This document shows, one piece after another, positions 24,850 to 35,724 of a stretch of DNA of 64,000 nt (positions are counted from its first letter, which is position 1; each line of letters begins with the position of its first letter). Made by a program: the position numbers and the translations under genes. Source of the stretch: Ruegeria profundi (GTDB lineage Bacteria > Pseudomonadota > Alphaproteobacteria > Rhodobacterales > Rhodobacteraceae); contig NZ_LQBP01000003.1 in the NCBI RefSeq assembly GCF_001507545.1, forward strand, positions 310,001-374,000. The letters run 5' to 3'. The notes under the pieces were generated by a model. That model saw nothing but the letters and a program-made list of their open reading frames with translations, made no database searches and was not told where the DNA came from.

Positions 24850-27800
24850 TTACGCTGTTTCCTCGGATGGTCCGGGATCGTTCTTTGACCCTTTGATCCA
24901 TTCCCTGAGGCTTTGCATCAACGCGTATAGAACCGGCACCAGAATGACTCCAACCAGCGTCGCTGCCAGCATTCCACCAAACACGGCCACGCCGATGGCT
25001 TTCTGGCTGGCCGCGCCTGCACCGCTGGCCACCAGCAGCGGGACAACACCAAGCAAGAACGACAGGGCGGTCATCATCACCGCGCGGAATCGCTGAAACG
25101 CGGCTTCGGCGGCGGCTTCTTTGATCGACAGACCTTGGGCCCGTTGCTCCATCGCGAACTCGACGATCAGGATGCCGTTCTTCGATGCGAGGCCAACAAG
25201 CATGATCATCCCGATCTGAGTATACAGGTTGATATCGCTGCCAGCGACAGCAACTGCAGCCACCGCGCCGAATAGGGCAACGATCACCGAAAGCAGGATG
25301 GACACCGGCATGCTCCAACTTTCGTATTGGCCAACCAGGAAGAGATATCCGAACATGATCGCGAGACCCAGGATCACAACCACAAGTCCACCCGTCGCCA
25401 ATTGCTGTTGCGCGGTTCCTGTCCATTCGAATGCGTACCCGGGGGGCAGGGCAGTCGCGGATTCTTCGGTCATCACGGTGATTGCGTCACCCGTTGAAAG
25501 CCCCGGCGCAGGAACTGCCGTAACGGTGGCCGAGCGGAATAGGTTGTGCCGTTTCAGTAGGACCGGGCCCAAAACGTTTTCAACATCGACCAAAGTTCCC
25601 AGTGGAACCATCTCACCCGTCGTGGAACGAACATAAAGGTTCGAGATATCCTCGACATTGTCGCGATAGCTGCCGTCGGCTTGGATCATCACGCGATAGA
25701 CCCGTCCGAACAGGTTGAAGTCGTTCACGTAGTAGGACCCAAGCTGCGCCTGCATGGTCTGGAAAACTTCGGCCACCGACACTTGCAGCGTTTTGGCTTT
25801 CTCTCGGTCCAGATCAACAAACAGCTGTGGAACATTTGCCCGGAAAGTCGTGTAAGACTGACCGATCTCGGGCCGCTGGTTCGCTGCGTAGACAAACGAT
25901 CCTACGGCCGAGGCCAAATCCTGCGGCGACCCACCACCTGTTTGCTGAACCTCCATTTCAACACCGGCCGACATGCCCAGACCCTGAATGGGGGGCGGGT
26001 TGAAGGCGACGACCGAGGCCGCCGACTCACCGTTAGCAATAGCCAGGATTTTCGCAAGAATCGCGTTGGCGCTCAGGTCTTCCTCCTGACGCTCGTCCCA
26101 GTTGATAAGGTTTACAAAGATTGCAGCTCCGTTGGTGATGGTCCCGTTCAGCATCGAGTAGCCGTTAATCAGAACTGTACTTGATACACCGGGGATTTGC
26201 TGAATCTGTTCATCCAACCGGGCCGAGACGACCTCGGTCCGTTCCAACGTGGCCGCATCGGGCAGTTGGATGTCGACGAAAAGATAGCCGTTATCCTCAA
26301 GCGGCAGGAAGCCACTGGATGTGTTCGACATGATCGTCCCGCCGCCCATTGCCAACGCAACGATGATGCCAAGTCCAATAACAGGCAGTATCAGTAGTTT
26401 ACGGACAATTGCGACATAGCCGCCCCGAACGGTGCCGATGAAGTTTTCGAAGACGGCCAACAGCCCTTTGGGGGGACCGGAACGTGCCCGCAGCACCAGC
26501 CCGCACAAGGCCGGAGACAGCGTCAGCGCGTTGATGGATGAGATCACGACCGCGGTTGAAATCGTCACGGCGAACTGTGAATACAGCCGCCCCGAGATGC
26601 CGGGCATAAAGGTCACCGGCACAAACACGGCCAGCAGAACCAATGTGGTTGCGATGACCGGGCCAGTGATCTGCCCCATCGCCTTGCGGGTTGCCTCGGC
26701 GGGCGGTAGCCCTTCCTCTGCGATGATCCGCTCCACGTTTTCGACCACAACAATCGCATCGTCCACCACGATCCCGATGGCCAGAACTAGGGCGAACAGC
26801 GAGATTGTGTTCAACGACATTCCAAACAGCAGCAGGAATGCGAATGTCCCGATCAGCGAGACCGGGATTGCGACCGCGGGAATAATTGTCGCGCGCCAAC
26901 TGCCAAGGAAGACGAACACAACGGAAATCACCAAAGTGAAGGTCAAAATCAGGGTTGAGACCACATCATTCAGGGATTGTTCCACAAAGTCCGTGGTGTT
27001 GAAGGGGACGTCATATTCCACATCGGATGGGAATGTGCGCGATAGGCGCTCAAGCTCTGCCTCGACGCGTTCGGAAACCGCCAGCGCGTTTGCTCCGGGG
27101 GCTTGATAGATGCCAATGACTGTTGCTGGAACGCTGTCGAAAAAACCCGAGGCCGCATAGTATTCTGCGCCCAGTTCCACACGTGCGATATCCCTGACCC
27201 GCACGATTGACCCTGCATCGCCGGTGCGAATGACAATCTCTCCGAATTCATCGGCCGAGGTCAGACGGCCCTTGGTCTTGATCGTGTACTGAAAGGTTTG
27301 CCCTTCAGGAACCGGAGGCGCCCCAATTGACCCTGCTGATACTTCGACGTTTTGCTCGCGAATGGCGTTGATCACGTCGCCCGGCGTGATCGACAAGGCC
27401 GCCATCTGATCCGGGTCCATCCAGATCCGCATGGCATATTCCAGATTGGTCAGAACGTCCGCCTTACCGACACCTTGAACACGCGCCAGCGCGTCTTTGA
27501 GGTTGATCGACGCATAGTTCGACAAGAACACACTGTCATAAGTACCATTCGGCGAGGTCAGAGTGACCAGCAACAGCATGTTGGTGGACGCCTTTTGCGT
27601 GACCACGCCCGATGATGTCACCTCAGCCGGTAGCGACGACATCGCCTGCGCCACGCGGTTCTGCACGTTGACCGAGGCGATGTCGGGATCGGTTCCCACC
27701 TCAAAGGTAATATTCAGCGAATAGCTCCCGTTGTCCGAAGACGTGGACGTCATATAAATCATGTCATCCACACCGTTTACCTGCGCTTCAATGGGCGCGG

Positions 27801-27987
27801 CGACGGTATTTTCAACAGTTTCGGCGTTTGCACCGGTATACGTTGTGGACACACTCACAACCGGCGGAGTGATGTCGGGGAATTGAGCCACGGGCAAGAC
27901 CAGATAGCCGATACCGCCCATGATTGTCAGGACAAGCGAAATAACAAGCGCCAGCTTGGGGCGGCTGATGAACAGGGCTGAGAACAT
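24850..27987 (-). CDS. RND efflux pump, inner-membrane permease (HAE1/AcrB type)
   Basis: The 1045-residue protein has the AcrB-type layout: one N-terminal helix, a large periplasmic loop, six helices, a second loop and five further helices. Diagnostic stretches are [20 protein letters not shown], the [17 protein letters not shown] segment of helix 4 with the proton-relay Asp pair, and [18 protein letters not shown]. It drives drug or solvent export by proton antiport, together with the membrane fusion protein encoded 3 bases upstream. No TolC-type outer-membrane gene or local regulator is adjacent, so a shared TolC elsewhere is likely. Substrate range cannot be predicted. Confidence 0.95.
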   Translation of the reverse strand: MFSALFISRPKLALVISLVLTIMGGIGYLVLPVAQFPDITPPVVSVSTTYTGANAETVENTVAAPIEAQVNGVDDMIYMTSTSSDNGSYSLNITFEVGTDPDIASVNVQNRVAQAMSSLPAEVTSSGVVTQKASTNMLLLVTLTSPNGTYDSVFLSNYASINLKDALARVQGVGKADVLTNLEYAMRIWMDPDQMAALSITPGDVINAIREQNVEVSAGSIGAPPVPEGQTFQYTIKTKGRLTSADEFGEIVIRTGDAGSIVRVRDIARVELGAEYYAASGFFDSVPATVIGIYQAPGANALAVSERVEAELERLSRTFPSDVEYDVPFNTTDFVEQSLNDVVSTLILTFTLVISVVFVFLGSWRATIIPAVAIPVSLIGTFAFLLLFGMSLNTISLFALVLAIGIVVDDAIVVVENVERIIAEEGLPPAEATRKAMGQITGPVIATTLVLLAVFVPVTFMPGISGRLYSQFAVTISTAVVISSINALTLSPALCGLVLRARSGPPKGLLAVFENFIGTVRGGYVAIVRKLLILPVIGLGIIVALAMGGGTIMSNTSSGFLPLEDNGYLFVDIQLPDAATLERTEVVSARLDEQIQQIPGVSSTVLINGYSMLNGTITNGAAIFVNLINWDERQEEDLSANAILAKILAIANGESAASVVAFNPPPIQGLGMSAGVEMEVQQTGGGSPQDLASAVGSFVYAANQRPEIGQSYTTFRANVPQLFVDLDREKAKTLQVSVAEVFQTMQAQLGSYYVNDFNLFGRVYRVMIQADGSYRDNVEDISNLYVRSTTGEMVPLGTLVDVENVLGPVLLKRHNLFRSATVTAVPAPGLSTGDAITVMTEESATALPPGYAFEWTGTAQQQLATGGLVVVILGLAIMFGYLFLVGQYESWSMPVSILLSVIVALFGAVAAVAVAGSDINLYTQIGMIMLVGLASKNGILIVEFAMEQRAQGLSIKEAAAEAAFQRFRAVMMTALSFLLGVVPLLVASGAGAASQKAIGVAVFGGMLAATLVGVILVPVLYALMQSLREWIKGSKNDPGPSEETA

Positions 27988-27990
27988 CGG

Positions 27991-29157
27991 TTATTCTCCC
28001 GGCTGCTCAGATGCGACGACCGCATCAACGGCAACGCCAGGCCGGACCCTTTGTAAACCTTCAACAATCACGCTTTCGCCCTCGCGAAGACCGTCTTTGA
28101 CAATGACCGCCGTACCCTCCGTGTTGCCGGTGGTGATGTAACGCTGTTCCACCATCTGCTGATCGTTGACCACAAGCACAAAGTCCCCGCGTTGGTCACG
28201 TTGCAGCGCGGCTTGGGGGATCATAACCTCAAGCGTTGGTTCCAGCGCCTCAATCCGCACATTCAGGAAGGCCCCGTCGACGATCAACCGGTCAGCATTT
28301 GCGAACTCGGCGCGCATTGCAATTGCGCCGGTCAAGGGGTCGATGCGGTTGTCGACGAATACGATCTTTCCTGTCTCATCCAGTTCTGTGCCGTTTGGCA
28401 GGTTTATGCGAACATTCGGGCTTTTTTCATTCTCGGAGAGGGACGAAGGTGTCGCGCTCATGGTCTCAAGGACTGATGTGAATTGTTTTTCGTTTACCGA
28501 GAAGTTCACGTAAATCGGAGCTTCGCTGACGATATTGACCAGCGGCGGGTTGGTTGGCCCAACCACGTCACCGACACTGATTGCAACCCGTCCGATGCGA
28601 CCGTCGAAAGGCGCGTGAATTTCGGTGTAGCTGAGGTCAAGCTCTGCTTGCTGGATCGCAGATTTGGCGGCTTTTACTTCGGCTTCGGCCACCAATTCAT
28701 TCGCGCGCGCGATGTCGCGTTCAGCTTCGGGGGTGGCATCCCGTTCGAAAAGCTCTTGTTTTCGCGCCAGTTCAACCCGCGCCAGTTCAAGGTTTGCCTC
28801 GGCCCGGTCAAGATCGGCGTTTCTCGCTTCGAGTGTTGCTTGGTAGAGATCAGGCTCAATTGTAAACAGCAGGTCGCCTTGTTTGACCAACGCGCCATCT
28901 TCGACGTTCTGACTTTCCAGAAAACCGCTGACGCGCGCCACGATGTCAACCTTGTTCAGGGCTTCGGCCCGTCCGATGAACATGGCCTCTTCGGTGATCT
29001 CTTCGGTATAGGCTGCTGCGATCGACACTTTCGGCGGGGCGGCGTCACCTTGATCCTGCGCGGAAGCCATTTGCGCAACGGTCAGGCAGGCCAAGGCTGC
29101 AAGGGCGCTGCTGGGTCCGGTAAAACGGAAAAAAGTGTTCTTCAATGTAAGGGACAT
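27991..29157 (-). CDS. RND efflux periplasmic adaptor (membrane fusion protein)
   Basis: The 388-residue adaptor has a signal peptide (to about residue 34, AQMASAQ) followed by barrel-sandwich, coiled-coil and beta-barrel parts. Residues near FIGRAEALNKVDIVARVSGF and GDLLFTIEPDLYQATLEAR form the lipoyl-like half motifs. LDRAEANLELARVELARKQ begins the hairpin coiled coil, and YTEIHAPFDGRIGR closes it. It links the inner-membrane pump to an outer-membrane channel. The start MSLTLKN is preferred because GAGGCG precedes it and a signal peptide follows directly. There is no lipobox cysteine, so it is probably held by protein contacts only. Confidence 0.92.
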   Translation of the reverse strand: MSLTLKNTFFRFTGPSSALAALACLTVAQMASAQDQGDAAPPKVSIAAAYTEEITEEAMFIGRAEALNKVDIVARVSGFLESQNVEDGALVKQGDLLFTIEPDLYQATLEARNADLDRAEANLELARVELARKQELFERDATPEAERDIARANELVAEAEVKAAKSAIQQAELDLSYTEIHAPFDGRIGRVAISVGDVVGPTNPPLVNIVSEAPIYVNFSVNEKQFTSVLETMSATPSSLSENEKSPNVRINLPNGTELDETGKIVFVDNRIDPLTGAIAMRAEFANADRLIVDGAFLNVRIEALEPTLEVMIPQAALQRDQRGDFVLVVNDQQMVEQRYITTGNTEGTAVIVKDGLREGESVIVEGLQRVRPGVAVDAVVASEQPGE

Positions 29158-29361
29158 GGCAGGCGCCTCGTTGAAAATGCGATTTATTGCGCCAGAACGG
29201 TTGGCCACCCTGACGAGTCGACTGAATTCAAGGTCAGGATGGACGTTTTAAAATCATATCTCAAGCATCTTGAATGCGAGCCAGACGCAGAGAACGAGAA
29301 AATTTCGTCGGTGTAAGGCCGACTTAGATCAATCTGCTGATGTAAATGGGGCTAAAAAGCG

Positions 29362-29386
29362 AAAAACGGGGGCTGGACAACCCCCG
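29362..29386 (-). terminator. Terminator of metG
   Basis: CGGGGG (29367-29372) and CCCCCG (29381-29386) with an 8-base loop are followed on the minus strand by TTTTT. The hairpin begins about 26 bases after the metG stop. Confidence 0.85.
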
Positions 29387-29411
29387 CTTTCAAGTTCCGG
29401 TTTGCGCCAGA

Positions 29412-31130
29412 TCAGGCGCGTGTGCCTGAAAACCGGCTTTGCCAGTCTTCGCGCTGTTCATCTGTAACCTTGGTGAACAACACATCAGGAACGGTGAAGG
29501 AATGGCCCGCAGGCAGGGCGTCAAGCGCAGCCGAGACGTCGTCGGGCCAGCTTGTGTCCAGCGTGTTCATCGCGCTCAGCATCTTGGCTGACGTATCTGG
29601 AATAAACGGCGCGCTGAGCACGGCATATAGGCGTATCAGATTCAGGCCCAAACGCACCTGTACCGCGGCTTGGTCCGGGTCCTCTTTAAAGGTCGACCAT
29701 GGCGCTGCGGCTTGCAGATATTCGTTGCCTGCAACCCAGATCGCCCGCAGTTCTTGAGCGGACTTGCGAACCTCCATTGCCTCCAAATGCCCTTCGTAGG
29801 CGCGGATGCGTTTGGTCAGGTCTTCGATCAGAGTTTGTTCACGCGCTCCAAGAGCACCGCCCTCGGGCACCGTTTCGCCAAATTTCGAGCGGCAGAACTT
29901 GGTAATCCGACTGACGAAGTTACCCAGAACGTCCGCAAGATCCTTGTTCACCGATTGCTGGAAGTTTTCCCAGGTGAATTCACTATCGCTGCTTTCGGGC
30001 GCATGGCTTAGCAGCCACCAGCGCCAGTAATCGGCGGGCAGAATCTCCAGCGCCTGATCCATGAACACGCCACGGCCTTGCGAGGTCGAGAACTGGCCGC
30101 CGTCATAGTTCAGGTAGTTGAATGACTTAAGGTGATCGACCATTTTCCATGGCTCACCCGAGCCAAGAATGGTCGCGGGGAAGGACAGCGTGTGGAAAGG
30201 GACGTTGTCCTTGCCCATGAACTGCACGTAACGCACGTCTTCGGCACCCTTGTCGGTGCGCCACCAGCGTTCCCAGTCTGCGTCGCTTTTGCCGTTGGCA
30301 TCGGCCCACTCCTTGGCGCAGGCGATGTATTCGATCGGCGCGTCGAACCAGACGTAGAACACTTTGCCTTCCATGCCGGGCCAGTCCTGTTCGCCTTTCT
30401 TGACCGGCACACCCCAGTCCAGATCGCGGGTGATGCCCCGGTCTTGCAGGCCGTCACCATCATGCAGCCATTTCTTGGCAATGGATGTAGTCAGGATTGG
30501 CCAATCGGTCTTGGAGTCGATCCACGCATCAAGCTGATCTTTCATTGCGGACTGACGCAGATACAGGTGCTTGGTCTCGCGCACCTCAAGATCGGTCGAA
30601 CCCGAAATCGCTGAGCGTGGATTGATCAGATCGGTCGGGTCAAGCTGCTTGGTGCAGTTTTCACATTGGTCGCCGCGCGCGCGCTCATACCCGCAGTTGG
30701 GGCAGGTGCCTTCAATATAACGGTCGGGCAGGAACCGGCCATCCGCGTTGGAGTAGACCTGCTTCTCGCTCACCTCACGGATCAGACCTGCATCATCCAA
30801 CTTGCCTGCGAAATGTTGTGTCAGGCGTTTGTTCTGCTCGCTTGATGAACGACCAAAGTGATCAAAGCTCAGACCGAACCGTTTCGCGATATCTGCCTGC
30901 ACGGCATACATATCGGCGCAGTATTCGGCCACAGGTTTGCCCGCCTTGGCCGCGGCCAATTCCGCCGGGGTGCCGTGTTCATCAGTGGCGCAGAGGAACA
31001 TGACCTCATTCCCCCGGCCACGCTGATAACGTGCATAAAGATCGGCAGGCAATTGCGAACCGATCAGGTTGCCGAGGTGCTTGATCCCGTTGATGTAAGG
31101 GATCGCCGAGGTAATGAGAATCCGAGCCAT
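29412..31130 (-). CDS. metG: Methionyl-tRNA synthetase
   Basis: The 572-residue class I synthetase charges tRNA-Met in the cytoplasm. The HIGH-type motif appears as [16 protein letters not shown], the zinc knuckle as [17 protein letters not shown], and the KMSKS-type loop as the variant [10 protein letters not shown], where the second lysine of the usual motif is replaced. The C-terminal anticodon-binding helices follow and there is no EMAP-like extension. It stands alone, with its own terminator and a 112-base gap upstream. The unusual KMSKS loop is seen in one branch of MetG enzymes and need not mean loss of function. Confidence 0.95.
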   Translation of the reverse strand: MARILITSAIPYINGIKHLGNLIGSQLPADLYARYQRGRGNEVMFLCATDEHGTPAELAAAKAGKPVAEYCADMYAVQADIAKRFGLSFDHFGRSSSEQNKRLTQHFAGKLDDAGLIREVSEKQVYSNADGRFLPDRYIEGTCPNCGYERARGDQCENCTKQLDPTDLINPRSAISGSTDLEVRETKHLYLRQSAMKDQLDAWIDSKTDWPILTTSIAKKWLHDGDGLQDRGITRDLDWGVPVKKGEQDWPGMEGKVFYVWFDAPIEYIACAKEWADANGKSDADWERWWRTDKGAEDVRYVQFMGKDNVPFHTLSFPATILGSGEPWKMVDHLKSFNYLNYDGGQFSTSQGRGVFMDQALEILPADYWRWWLLSHAPESSDSEFTWENFQQSVNKDLADVLGNFVSRITKFCRSKFGETVPEGGALGAREQTLIEDLTKRIRAYEGHLEAMEVRKSAQELRAIWVAGNEYLQAAAPWSTFKEDPDQAAVQVRLGLNLIRLYAVLSAPFIPDTSAKMLSAMNTLDTSWPDDVSAALDALPAGHSFTVPDVLFTKVTDEQREDWQSRFSGTRA

Positions 31131-31242
31131 TTTGTGTGTCCACGTATCTAACTTCGCGCCCGTCTACATGATGTAGGCGATCAGCAAAAGACCGGTTTCT
31201 GTCTTGTAGCCCTGCAAAACTGCACAAAGCCCGCAGCTGTCG

Positions 31243-32463
31243 CTATTCCTCTCGGGATCTTTTGAGCAAGCGGCCGATGGTGAACGATGTACGCGGCGCA
31301 TAGACATAGTTCGTCCGCTCCTCCGGTGTTGGGCGTGAGCGCATCCGGGCCACACCGAACACGATCAATACGACATGTCCGGCGGCGACGAACGCAAACA
31401 GTGCGCCTGGACCATATTGCTGAATCAGAGTCGATGAGACGTAGGGCGATGCAATCGCCCCCAGCGCATACCAGAACATCAACGCCGCAGAAAGTTCGAC
31501 ACGCTCTTCGGTGGTCGCAAAGTCATTTGCGTGGGCTGACGAAACCGAAAAGATCGGGAAAGTTGTGAGGCCAAAGACCGCAGCCGCCAGCATAACGCCC
31601 ACAGTGCCGGTGTCACTGGCAGCCATCGTCACACCGCAACTGAGCACCGCAGCGACGGACAGCCAGATCAGCACCCATCGCCTGTCATATTTATCTGCAA
31701 GCCAACCAAGCGGGTATTGCGCCAAGGCTCCGCCCAGAACAAATGATGCGAGGAAAAAGGCGATCTGATCGACATTCAGTCCAACCTCTTGCCCGTAGAC
31801 AGGGCCAACCATACGAAATGAGGCAGAACTGAGTGCCGCGACGATCACGCCCGCAACCGCAAGCGGAGAGCTGCGCCACGCCAGCTTGGGCCGAAGGCGC
31901 GGAGCATCGGGGGTTTCCGGCTGATTTGCCTTGGTCAGGGTCAATGGCAGCAACGCCGCACAGCACAAAATGGCCAGAAGGTTATATGAAACATAAGATG
32001 CAGGGGGCAGAACCGCGATGATAAGCTGCGCGCAAAGCGATGCGCCCATGTCGACGAACCGATAGGTTCCCATCGCCCGCCCGCGTGTTTCGTTAGTGAC
32101 TTTGGCGTTCAGCCAAGCCTCAATCACTGTATAGCATCCGGCGACGCACGTGCCCGAAGCAATCCTGAGGGCCGCCCAGATATACGGGTTATCGGTCAAG
32201 GTGTGTCCAAGCAGCCCCATCGCGCCCAAGGCGGTGCAGACGGCAAACGCACGGGAATGCCCAACATTCCCCATCAGTCGCGGTGCCCACCAGCAGCCGA
32301 CGAAGAATCCGATGAAGTGAGCCGAACCTAGCAGACCAATCTGACCGGTCGTGAATTCGAGCGTCAGACCCGAAATGGCGTCCAGCGGTCCAACGCCACC
32401 TGTTGAAAGCTGCAGCAGAATGACAGATAGGAAAAGGGCGGCAAAGGAAATGATCGTGCGCAT
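31243..32463 (-). CDS. MFS transporter (YcaD-like)
   Basis: The 406-residue protein has twelve predicted helices with major-facilitator features: the loop-2 region GCWWAPRLMGNVGHSRAF and the second-half counterpart QYPLGWLADKYDRRWVL with a clear D-x-x-R-R signature. RIASGTCVAGCYTVIEAWLN resembles the YcaD/DHA2-like subgroup. Substrate is unknown. The start is the ATG of MRTIIS, preceded by AAAGGTGG at 8 bases; a TTG seven codons earlier is the longer alternative. It lies 70 bases after the YceI gene and may share its transcript. Confidence 0.88.
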   Translation of the reverse strand: MRTIISFAALFLSVILLQLSTGGVGPLDAISGLTLEFTTGQIGLLGSAHFIGFFVGCWWAPRLMGNVGHSRAFAVCTALGAMGLLGHTLTDNPYIWAALRIASGTCVAGCYTVIEAWLNAKVTNETRGRAMGTYRFVDMGASLCAQLIIAVLPPASYVSYNLLAILCCAALLPLTLTKANQPETPDAPRLRPKLAWRSSPLAVAGVIVAALSSASFRMVGPVYGQEVGLNVDQIAFFLASFVLGGALAQYPLGWLADKYDRRWVLIWLSVAAVLSCGVTMAASDTGTVGVMLAAAVFGLTTFPIFSVSSAHANDFATTEERVELSAALMFWYALGAIASPYVSSTLIQQYGPGALFAFVAAGHVVLIVFGVARMRSRPTPEERTNYVYAPRTSFTIGRLLKRSREE

Positions 32464-32533
32464 AGTGGGGCCACCTTTACGCAATAAGTTTGCGATGCGC
32501 GCGTCTTATCGACACTGCGGCGTCGTTTTTTGT

Positions 32534-33130
32534 CTATTCGGCCCGTTTGATCTCGGCTTTGATATCCAGTCCGACGGTATCCTGTACCAGATCGGTATAG
32601 CCCGAGGCCCCAAAGTCGTGACGATTCAGGGCCCCTGTCAGACGGATAGAAAGCATGTCCAGATTGGCGGCGTCACTTCCGGGGGGACGAAACAGGTCCG
32701 CTTGCAAGGTGATCGGGCGGGTCACACCGCGCAGGGTAAGATCTCCGGTGATTGTTGCCCCGCGCGAGATTCGTCCACCTTCGCCAAGCTGCACTTCGGT
32801 TGAAACGAACTGAATGGTTGGAAATTGTTCCACGTCCAGAACGCCTTGGCCCAGCATTGCGCTTCGAGCAAAAGGCAATCGGGTCCGAGCCTCGGCAGCG
32901 TTCAGTGTTACACTTACAGTGCTGTTTGCCAGGTTGCTCAGGTCAATCTGAATATCCGCCGATTGAATTGGCATGGTGCCGGATTGTGCAAGCCCTGAAA
33001 TATCGAATGTAAAGTCCACGGACGTGCCCTCGGGGACCAATTCGTACCGGGTGGTTGCGGCATGGGTCGGATGCGCCACGGAAAGGCTCGCGAGCCCCGC
33101 CAGCAGGATCCGGCGGGTCAACCCGGTCAT
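32534..33130 (-). CDS. YceI-family periplasmic lipid-binding-like protein
   Basis: The 198-residue product has a signal peptide with consecutive arginines (MTGLTRRILLAGLASLSVA, cleaved after HPTHA). This may be a Tat-type leader, though it also fits Sec. The mature part matches the YceI lipocalin-like barrel, for example YELVPEGTSVDFTFDISG near the start and GDLTLRGVTRPITLQADL. Such proteins bind isoprenoid chains, often quinone-like, and are linked to respiration or stress. The ATG overlaps the TGA of the upstream MFS gene (ATGA), implying translational coupling. Confidence 0.85.
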   Translation of the reverse strand: MTGLTRRILLAGLASLSVAHPTHAATTRYELVPEGTSVDFTFDISGLAQSGTMPIQSADIQIDLSNLANSTVSVTLNAAEARTRLPFARSAMLGQGVLDVEQFPTIQFVSTEVQLGEGGRISRGATITGDLTLRGVTRPITLQADLFRPPGSDAANLDMLSIRLTGALNRHDFGASGYTDLVQDTVGLDIKAEIKRAE

Positions 33131-34341
33131 GCCATTGCCTCTTGCCTGCGGGGGCGTGAGCGGTGAAGCAGTACAAGGAGTATGGCGATGTTCAGCCCGT
33201 TCCAGAGTATGCCGTTGATAAAGGCGAGCTGGTAGTTTCCGGTCACGTCGTAAATCCAACCGGACATCCAGCCGCCAAGTGCCATGCCGAGGATGGTCAT
33301 CATCATGACAAAACCGACGCGTGCTCCGGCCTCTTGCGGGGCCATGTATTCGCGCACGACCAGCGCATAGCTCGGCACGATGCCACCCTGTGCCAAGCCG
33401 AACAGCAAGCTGACGATATACAGTGAAACCATCCCGTCATAGGGCAGGAACAGGAAAAGCGCGATGCACTGAAGCACCGATCCGCCCAACAAGGTCATGA
33501 CACCCCCCAGCTTATCGGCCACGATGCCCGAGATCACCCGACTGACCACTCCGCCCATAAGCATAAGGGACAGCATCTCGGCCCCCACGGCGGGACCGTA
33601 GCCCAGCCCGACGCAGTAGGAAACGATGTGTACCTGCGGCATAGACATCGCAACGCAGCACCCGATACCGGCCAGACCCAAAATGTATTGCAGGGCACGT
33701 GGCGAGATTCCGACGCTACGCGCGTTGATCTGAGCATTCGCAGCGGCTGTGCTATGCGCCTCAATCGGGACTTGACGACGCAGCAGAAGGGAGAGGGGAA
33801 TAACAACAACCAATGTGATCACGGCGAGTGTCAAATAGACCTGTTGCCAGCCATCGCGGGCCAGAATACCGGATAGCATCGTTGGCCAGATAGCTCCGGA
33901 CAAGTAGTTGCCACTCGCCACCAGTGCCACGGCAATCCCACGCCGCCGCATAAACCAATGCGAGATATCAGCGATCAGGGGGCCAAACCCGATCGACGTC
34001 CCAAGCCCCAGTAGCAAATGCGCCACTGACAGCAGCAGGATGTTCGGTGCCCATGTCGCCAGTAGATAGCTGACCGCGCTCAGTACCGCTGCACCGATCA
34101 ACGCTTTGGTCACACCCAACCGGTCGACCATCTGCCCCAGCCACATATTCCCAAGCGCAAAGCCGACCATCGCCAGAACATAGGGCAGTGAAGCCTCGGC
34201 CCGTCCGGCGCCAAACTGCGTCTCGATGGCAGGCATCACGACGATCACCGCCCACATGCCGACATTCGCCACCGTCGCAATGGCGAGTGTGATCAGCAGG
34301 CGGAGCCAGGAATAGCGGCTGTCATGGATCGGATGACTCAT
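33127..34341 (-). CDS. MFS transporter (monocarboxylate/oxalate-type)
   Basis: The 404-residue protein has twelve helices and the family loops GNMWLGQMVDRLGVTKALIG and VISGIVADKLGGVMTLLGG. The pattern, with LGLGTSIGFGPLIADISHWF, resembles the monocarboxylate porter/OxlT-like MFS branch, so an organic acid is a reasonable guess. It is followed by yceI with an ATGA overlap. The upstream 81 bases before the ATG are AT-rich (TTTAACTTTACGAATTTTTTTC near 34389) and probably carry its promoter. Confidence 0.88.
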   Translation of the reverse strand: MSHPIHDSRYSWLRLLITLAIATVANVGMWAVIVVMPAIETQFGAGRAEASLPYVLAMVGFALGNMWLGQMVDRLGVTKALIGAAVLSAVSYLLATWAPNILLLSVAHLLLGLGTSIGFGPLIADISHWFMRRRGIAVALVASGNYLSGAIWPTMLSGILARDGWQQVYLTLAVITLVVVIPLSLLLRRQVPIEAHSTAAANAQINARSVGISPRALQYILGLAGIGCCVAMSMPQVHIVSYCVGLGYGPAVGAEMLSLMLMGGVVSRVISGIVADKLGGVMTLLGGSVLQCIALFLFLPYDGMVSLYIVSLLFGLAQGGIVPSYALVVREYMAPQEAGARVGFVMMMTILGMALGGWMSGWIYDVTGNYQLAFINGILWNGLNIAILLVLLHRSRPRRQEAMA

Positions 34342-34422
34342 GCAGAGACGCTAGGGCCGGTGTCAAGCTTTTGCCAGTCACAAGTTATTTAACTTTACGA
34401 ATTTTTTTCACGCTGCAGGATG

Positions 34423-35043
34423 TCATACCAATTCATCCGTGGTCTCGATCCGGGTCAGGTTCAGACCGGCGCGCGGTTTGGTTTGGGTGGCCTGCCAACT
34501 GACCGGGGGCAGGGCGCGGGCGCGGCGGCGGGTCAGGGTCCAGCGCCTTGCGTCGCCCTGATGATCTGCGGCCATGTGCCAGCGCGTCTCAACCCCTTGT
34601 GCGCCGCCATCTCCGGGGGTTAGCAGCAACCCCAGCGGTGCCCGCCCCATCAGCCCCCCGTGTTCGGCAGCCAAATGCATCCGCCGCACCGGCGTCAGCC
34701 CGGGTGCACCGGGCAGATCGCAGATGATCAGCGGAACCGCCCCGCTGCGCAGCGCCTCTTCCATGCACCACAACAAATCTTCGGCGCGGGTGGGGCGGAC
34801 GAATAGAAACCGCGCCGGATCGGCAAACGGCATCATCCCGTCGGGGTTCAGTTGCGCAGGCTCCCACGCGGGGGCAATCCATAGTATCGGTCCCTGTGCC
34901 TGACCGGCCAGCCACATGGCAAAGCTGCGCCGGGCAGGGCCGCAGGCTTCGTGTACGCGGCCCAGTTGCAGGGTGATCTGTGACTGTAGAACCAGCCCCG
35001 GCACGTCGCGCGCGGGTTTACGGCCAAGCAGGTTTGTAGACAT
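34423..35043 (-). CDS. ImuA-like SOS-response protein
   Basis: The 206-residue protein resembles ImuA, the RecA/SulA-related accessory of ImuB-DnaE2 translesion synthesis in alphaproteobacteria. Points of similarity are [20 protein letters not shown] near residue 28, the [18 protein letters not shown] segment, [20 protein letters not shown] and the [10 protein letters not shown] strand. The Walker A typical of RecA is not intact. A GAAC-N7-GAAC SOS box lies 17 bases upstream of the ATG, which independently supports the call. ImuB and DnaE2 are not adjacent, which is unusual: the three normally form one operon. Confidence 0.72.
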   Translation of the reverse strand: MSTNLLGRKPARDVPGLVLQSQITLQLGRVHEACGPARRSFAMWLAGQAQGPILWIAPAWEPAQLNPDGMMPFADPARFLFVRPTRAEDLLWCMEEALRSGAVPLIICDLPGAPGLTPVRRMHLAAEHGGLMGRAPLGLLLTPGDGGAQGVETRWHMAADHQGDARRWTLTRRRARALPPVSWQATQTKPRAGLNLTRIETTDELV

Positions 35044-35059
35044 GCTGACAGCCTAGCAT

Positions 35060-35074
35060 GTTCTTATTTTGTTC
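35060..35074 (-). promoter_or_regulatory. LexA/SOS box upstream of the imuA-like gene
   Basis: On the plus strand GTTC-TTATTTT-GTTC, hence GAAC-N7-GAAC toward the gene. Both forms are established LexA targets in alphaproteobacteria including Rhodobacter. The box is 17 bases from the start codon. Confidence 0.75.
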
Positions 35075-35102
35075 TCAAATTGTAAATGGCGCCATCAAGC
35101 CT

Positions 35103-35684
35103 TTAGCGGGACAAAATCAAACGGCCATCGGTGAACTGGATGTTTGAGAACCGGTGCAGGTAATCCATGCCCAGCAACGATTGACGCAGGTCCCCTTCAT
35201 TTACCCAGGCCGAGACACCCTTGTCGATGATTGGCCCCAGTTCAAGACTGTCCAGTCGAACGGGTGCTGTCCGCACCTCTCCGTTCGCGGTAAAGGCGCG
35301 GCCGAGATAGTTGAGCTGCTCCGGGTCTATGCCGATACGTCTGGCATCCTGCTCGCTTAACACAATCTGGCTGGCACCCGTATCGACAAGGAAGGTGATC
35401 GGCTCTCCGTTTACCAGAACCGGCAAGTAATAGTGACCATCATAGGCCCGTGGAACCTCAATCGCCTCGCCCGTGATGGTCATCTGCGGCGTAGGGCCAA
35501 CGGTCGAGCGGATGTCGTCCCACAGCCCGACAACGGCGATCGCTCCGACAAAGATAAAAACCCAGGCCATGGCCTGCTGCACGGTTTTGTTCAGCGACTG
35601 ACGGTTTTGTGAGACGAACCAAAACACAACCGCCGCGCCAAGCACGACCAGATAAACCAAGTGTCCTATGTTGTCGCCGTCCAT
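35103..35684 (-). CDS. Membrane-anchored retropepsin-like aspartic protease (TIGR02281 type)
   Basis: The 193-residue protein has two N-terminal membrane helices (about 8-26 and 38-55). The clan AA aspartic protease domain shows its single active-site motif FLVDTGASQIVLS near residue 98. The flap/hydrophobic stretches GRAFTANGEVRTAPVRLDSL and SLLGMDYLHRFSNIQF follow as in retropepsins. The domain should work as a dimer, facing the periplasm. Substrates are unknown. It lies 40 bases downstream of the marC start and may belong to the ABC-F/marC transcript. Confidence 0.88.
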   Translation of the reverse strand: MDGDNIGHLVYLVVLGAAVVFWFVSQNRQSLNKTVQQAMAWVFIFVGAIAVVGLWDDIRSTVGPTPQMTITGEAIEVPRAYDGHYYLPVLVNGEPITFLVDTGASQIVLSEQDARRIGIDPEQLNYLGRAFTANGEVRTAPVRLDSLELGPIIDKGVSAWVNEGDLRQSLLGMDYLHRFSNIQFTDGRLILSR

Positions 35685-35724
35685 ACGAATACCCTTATCA
35701 ACATCACATCAGATATATGGGTGT

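Noticed and set aside
24377-25426. Minus-strand open frame of 349 codons overlapping the ends of glpD and the RND gene
   Set aside because: It is arginine/proline-rich shadow coding of two well-supported genes and crosses the glpD terminator.
29209-29238. CCTGAC...GTCAGG inverted repeat enclosing AGTCGACT upstream of the efflux adaptor gene
   Set aside because: Could be a TetR-type operator, but no regulator gene is adjacent and the arms are short; too weak to annotate.
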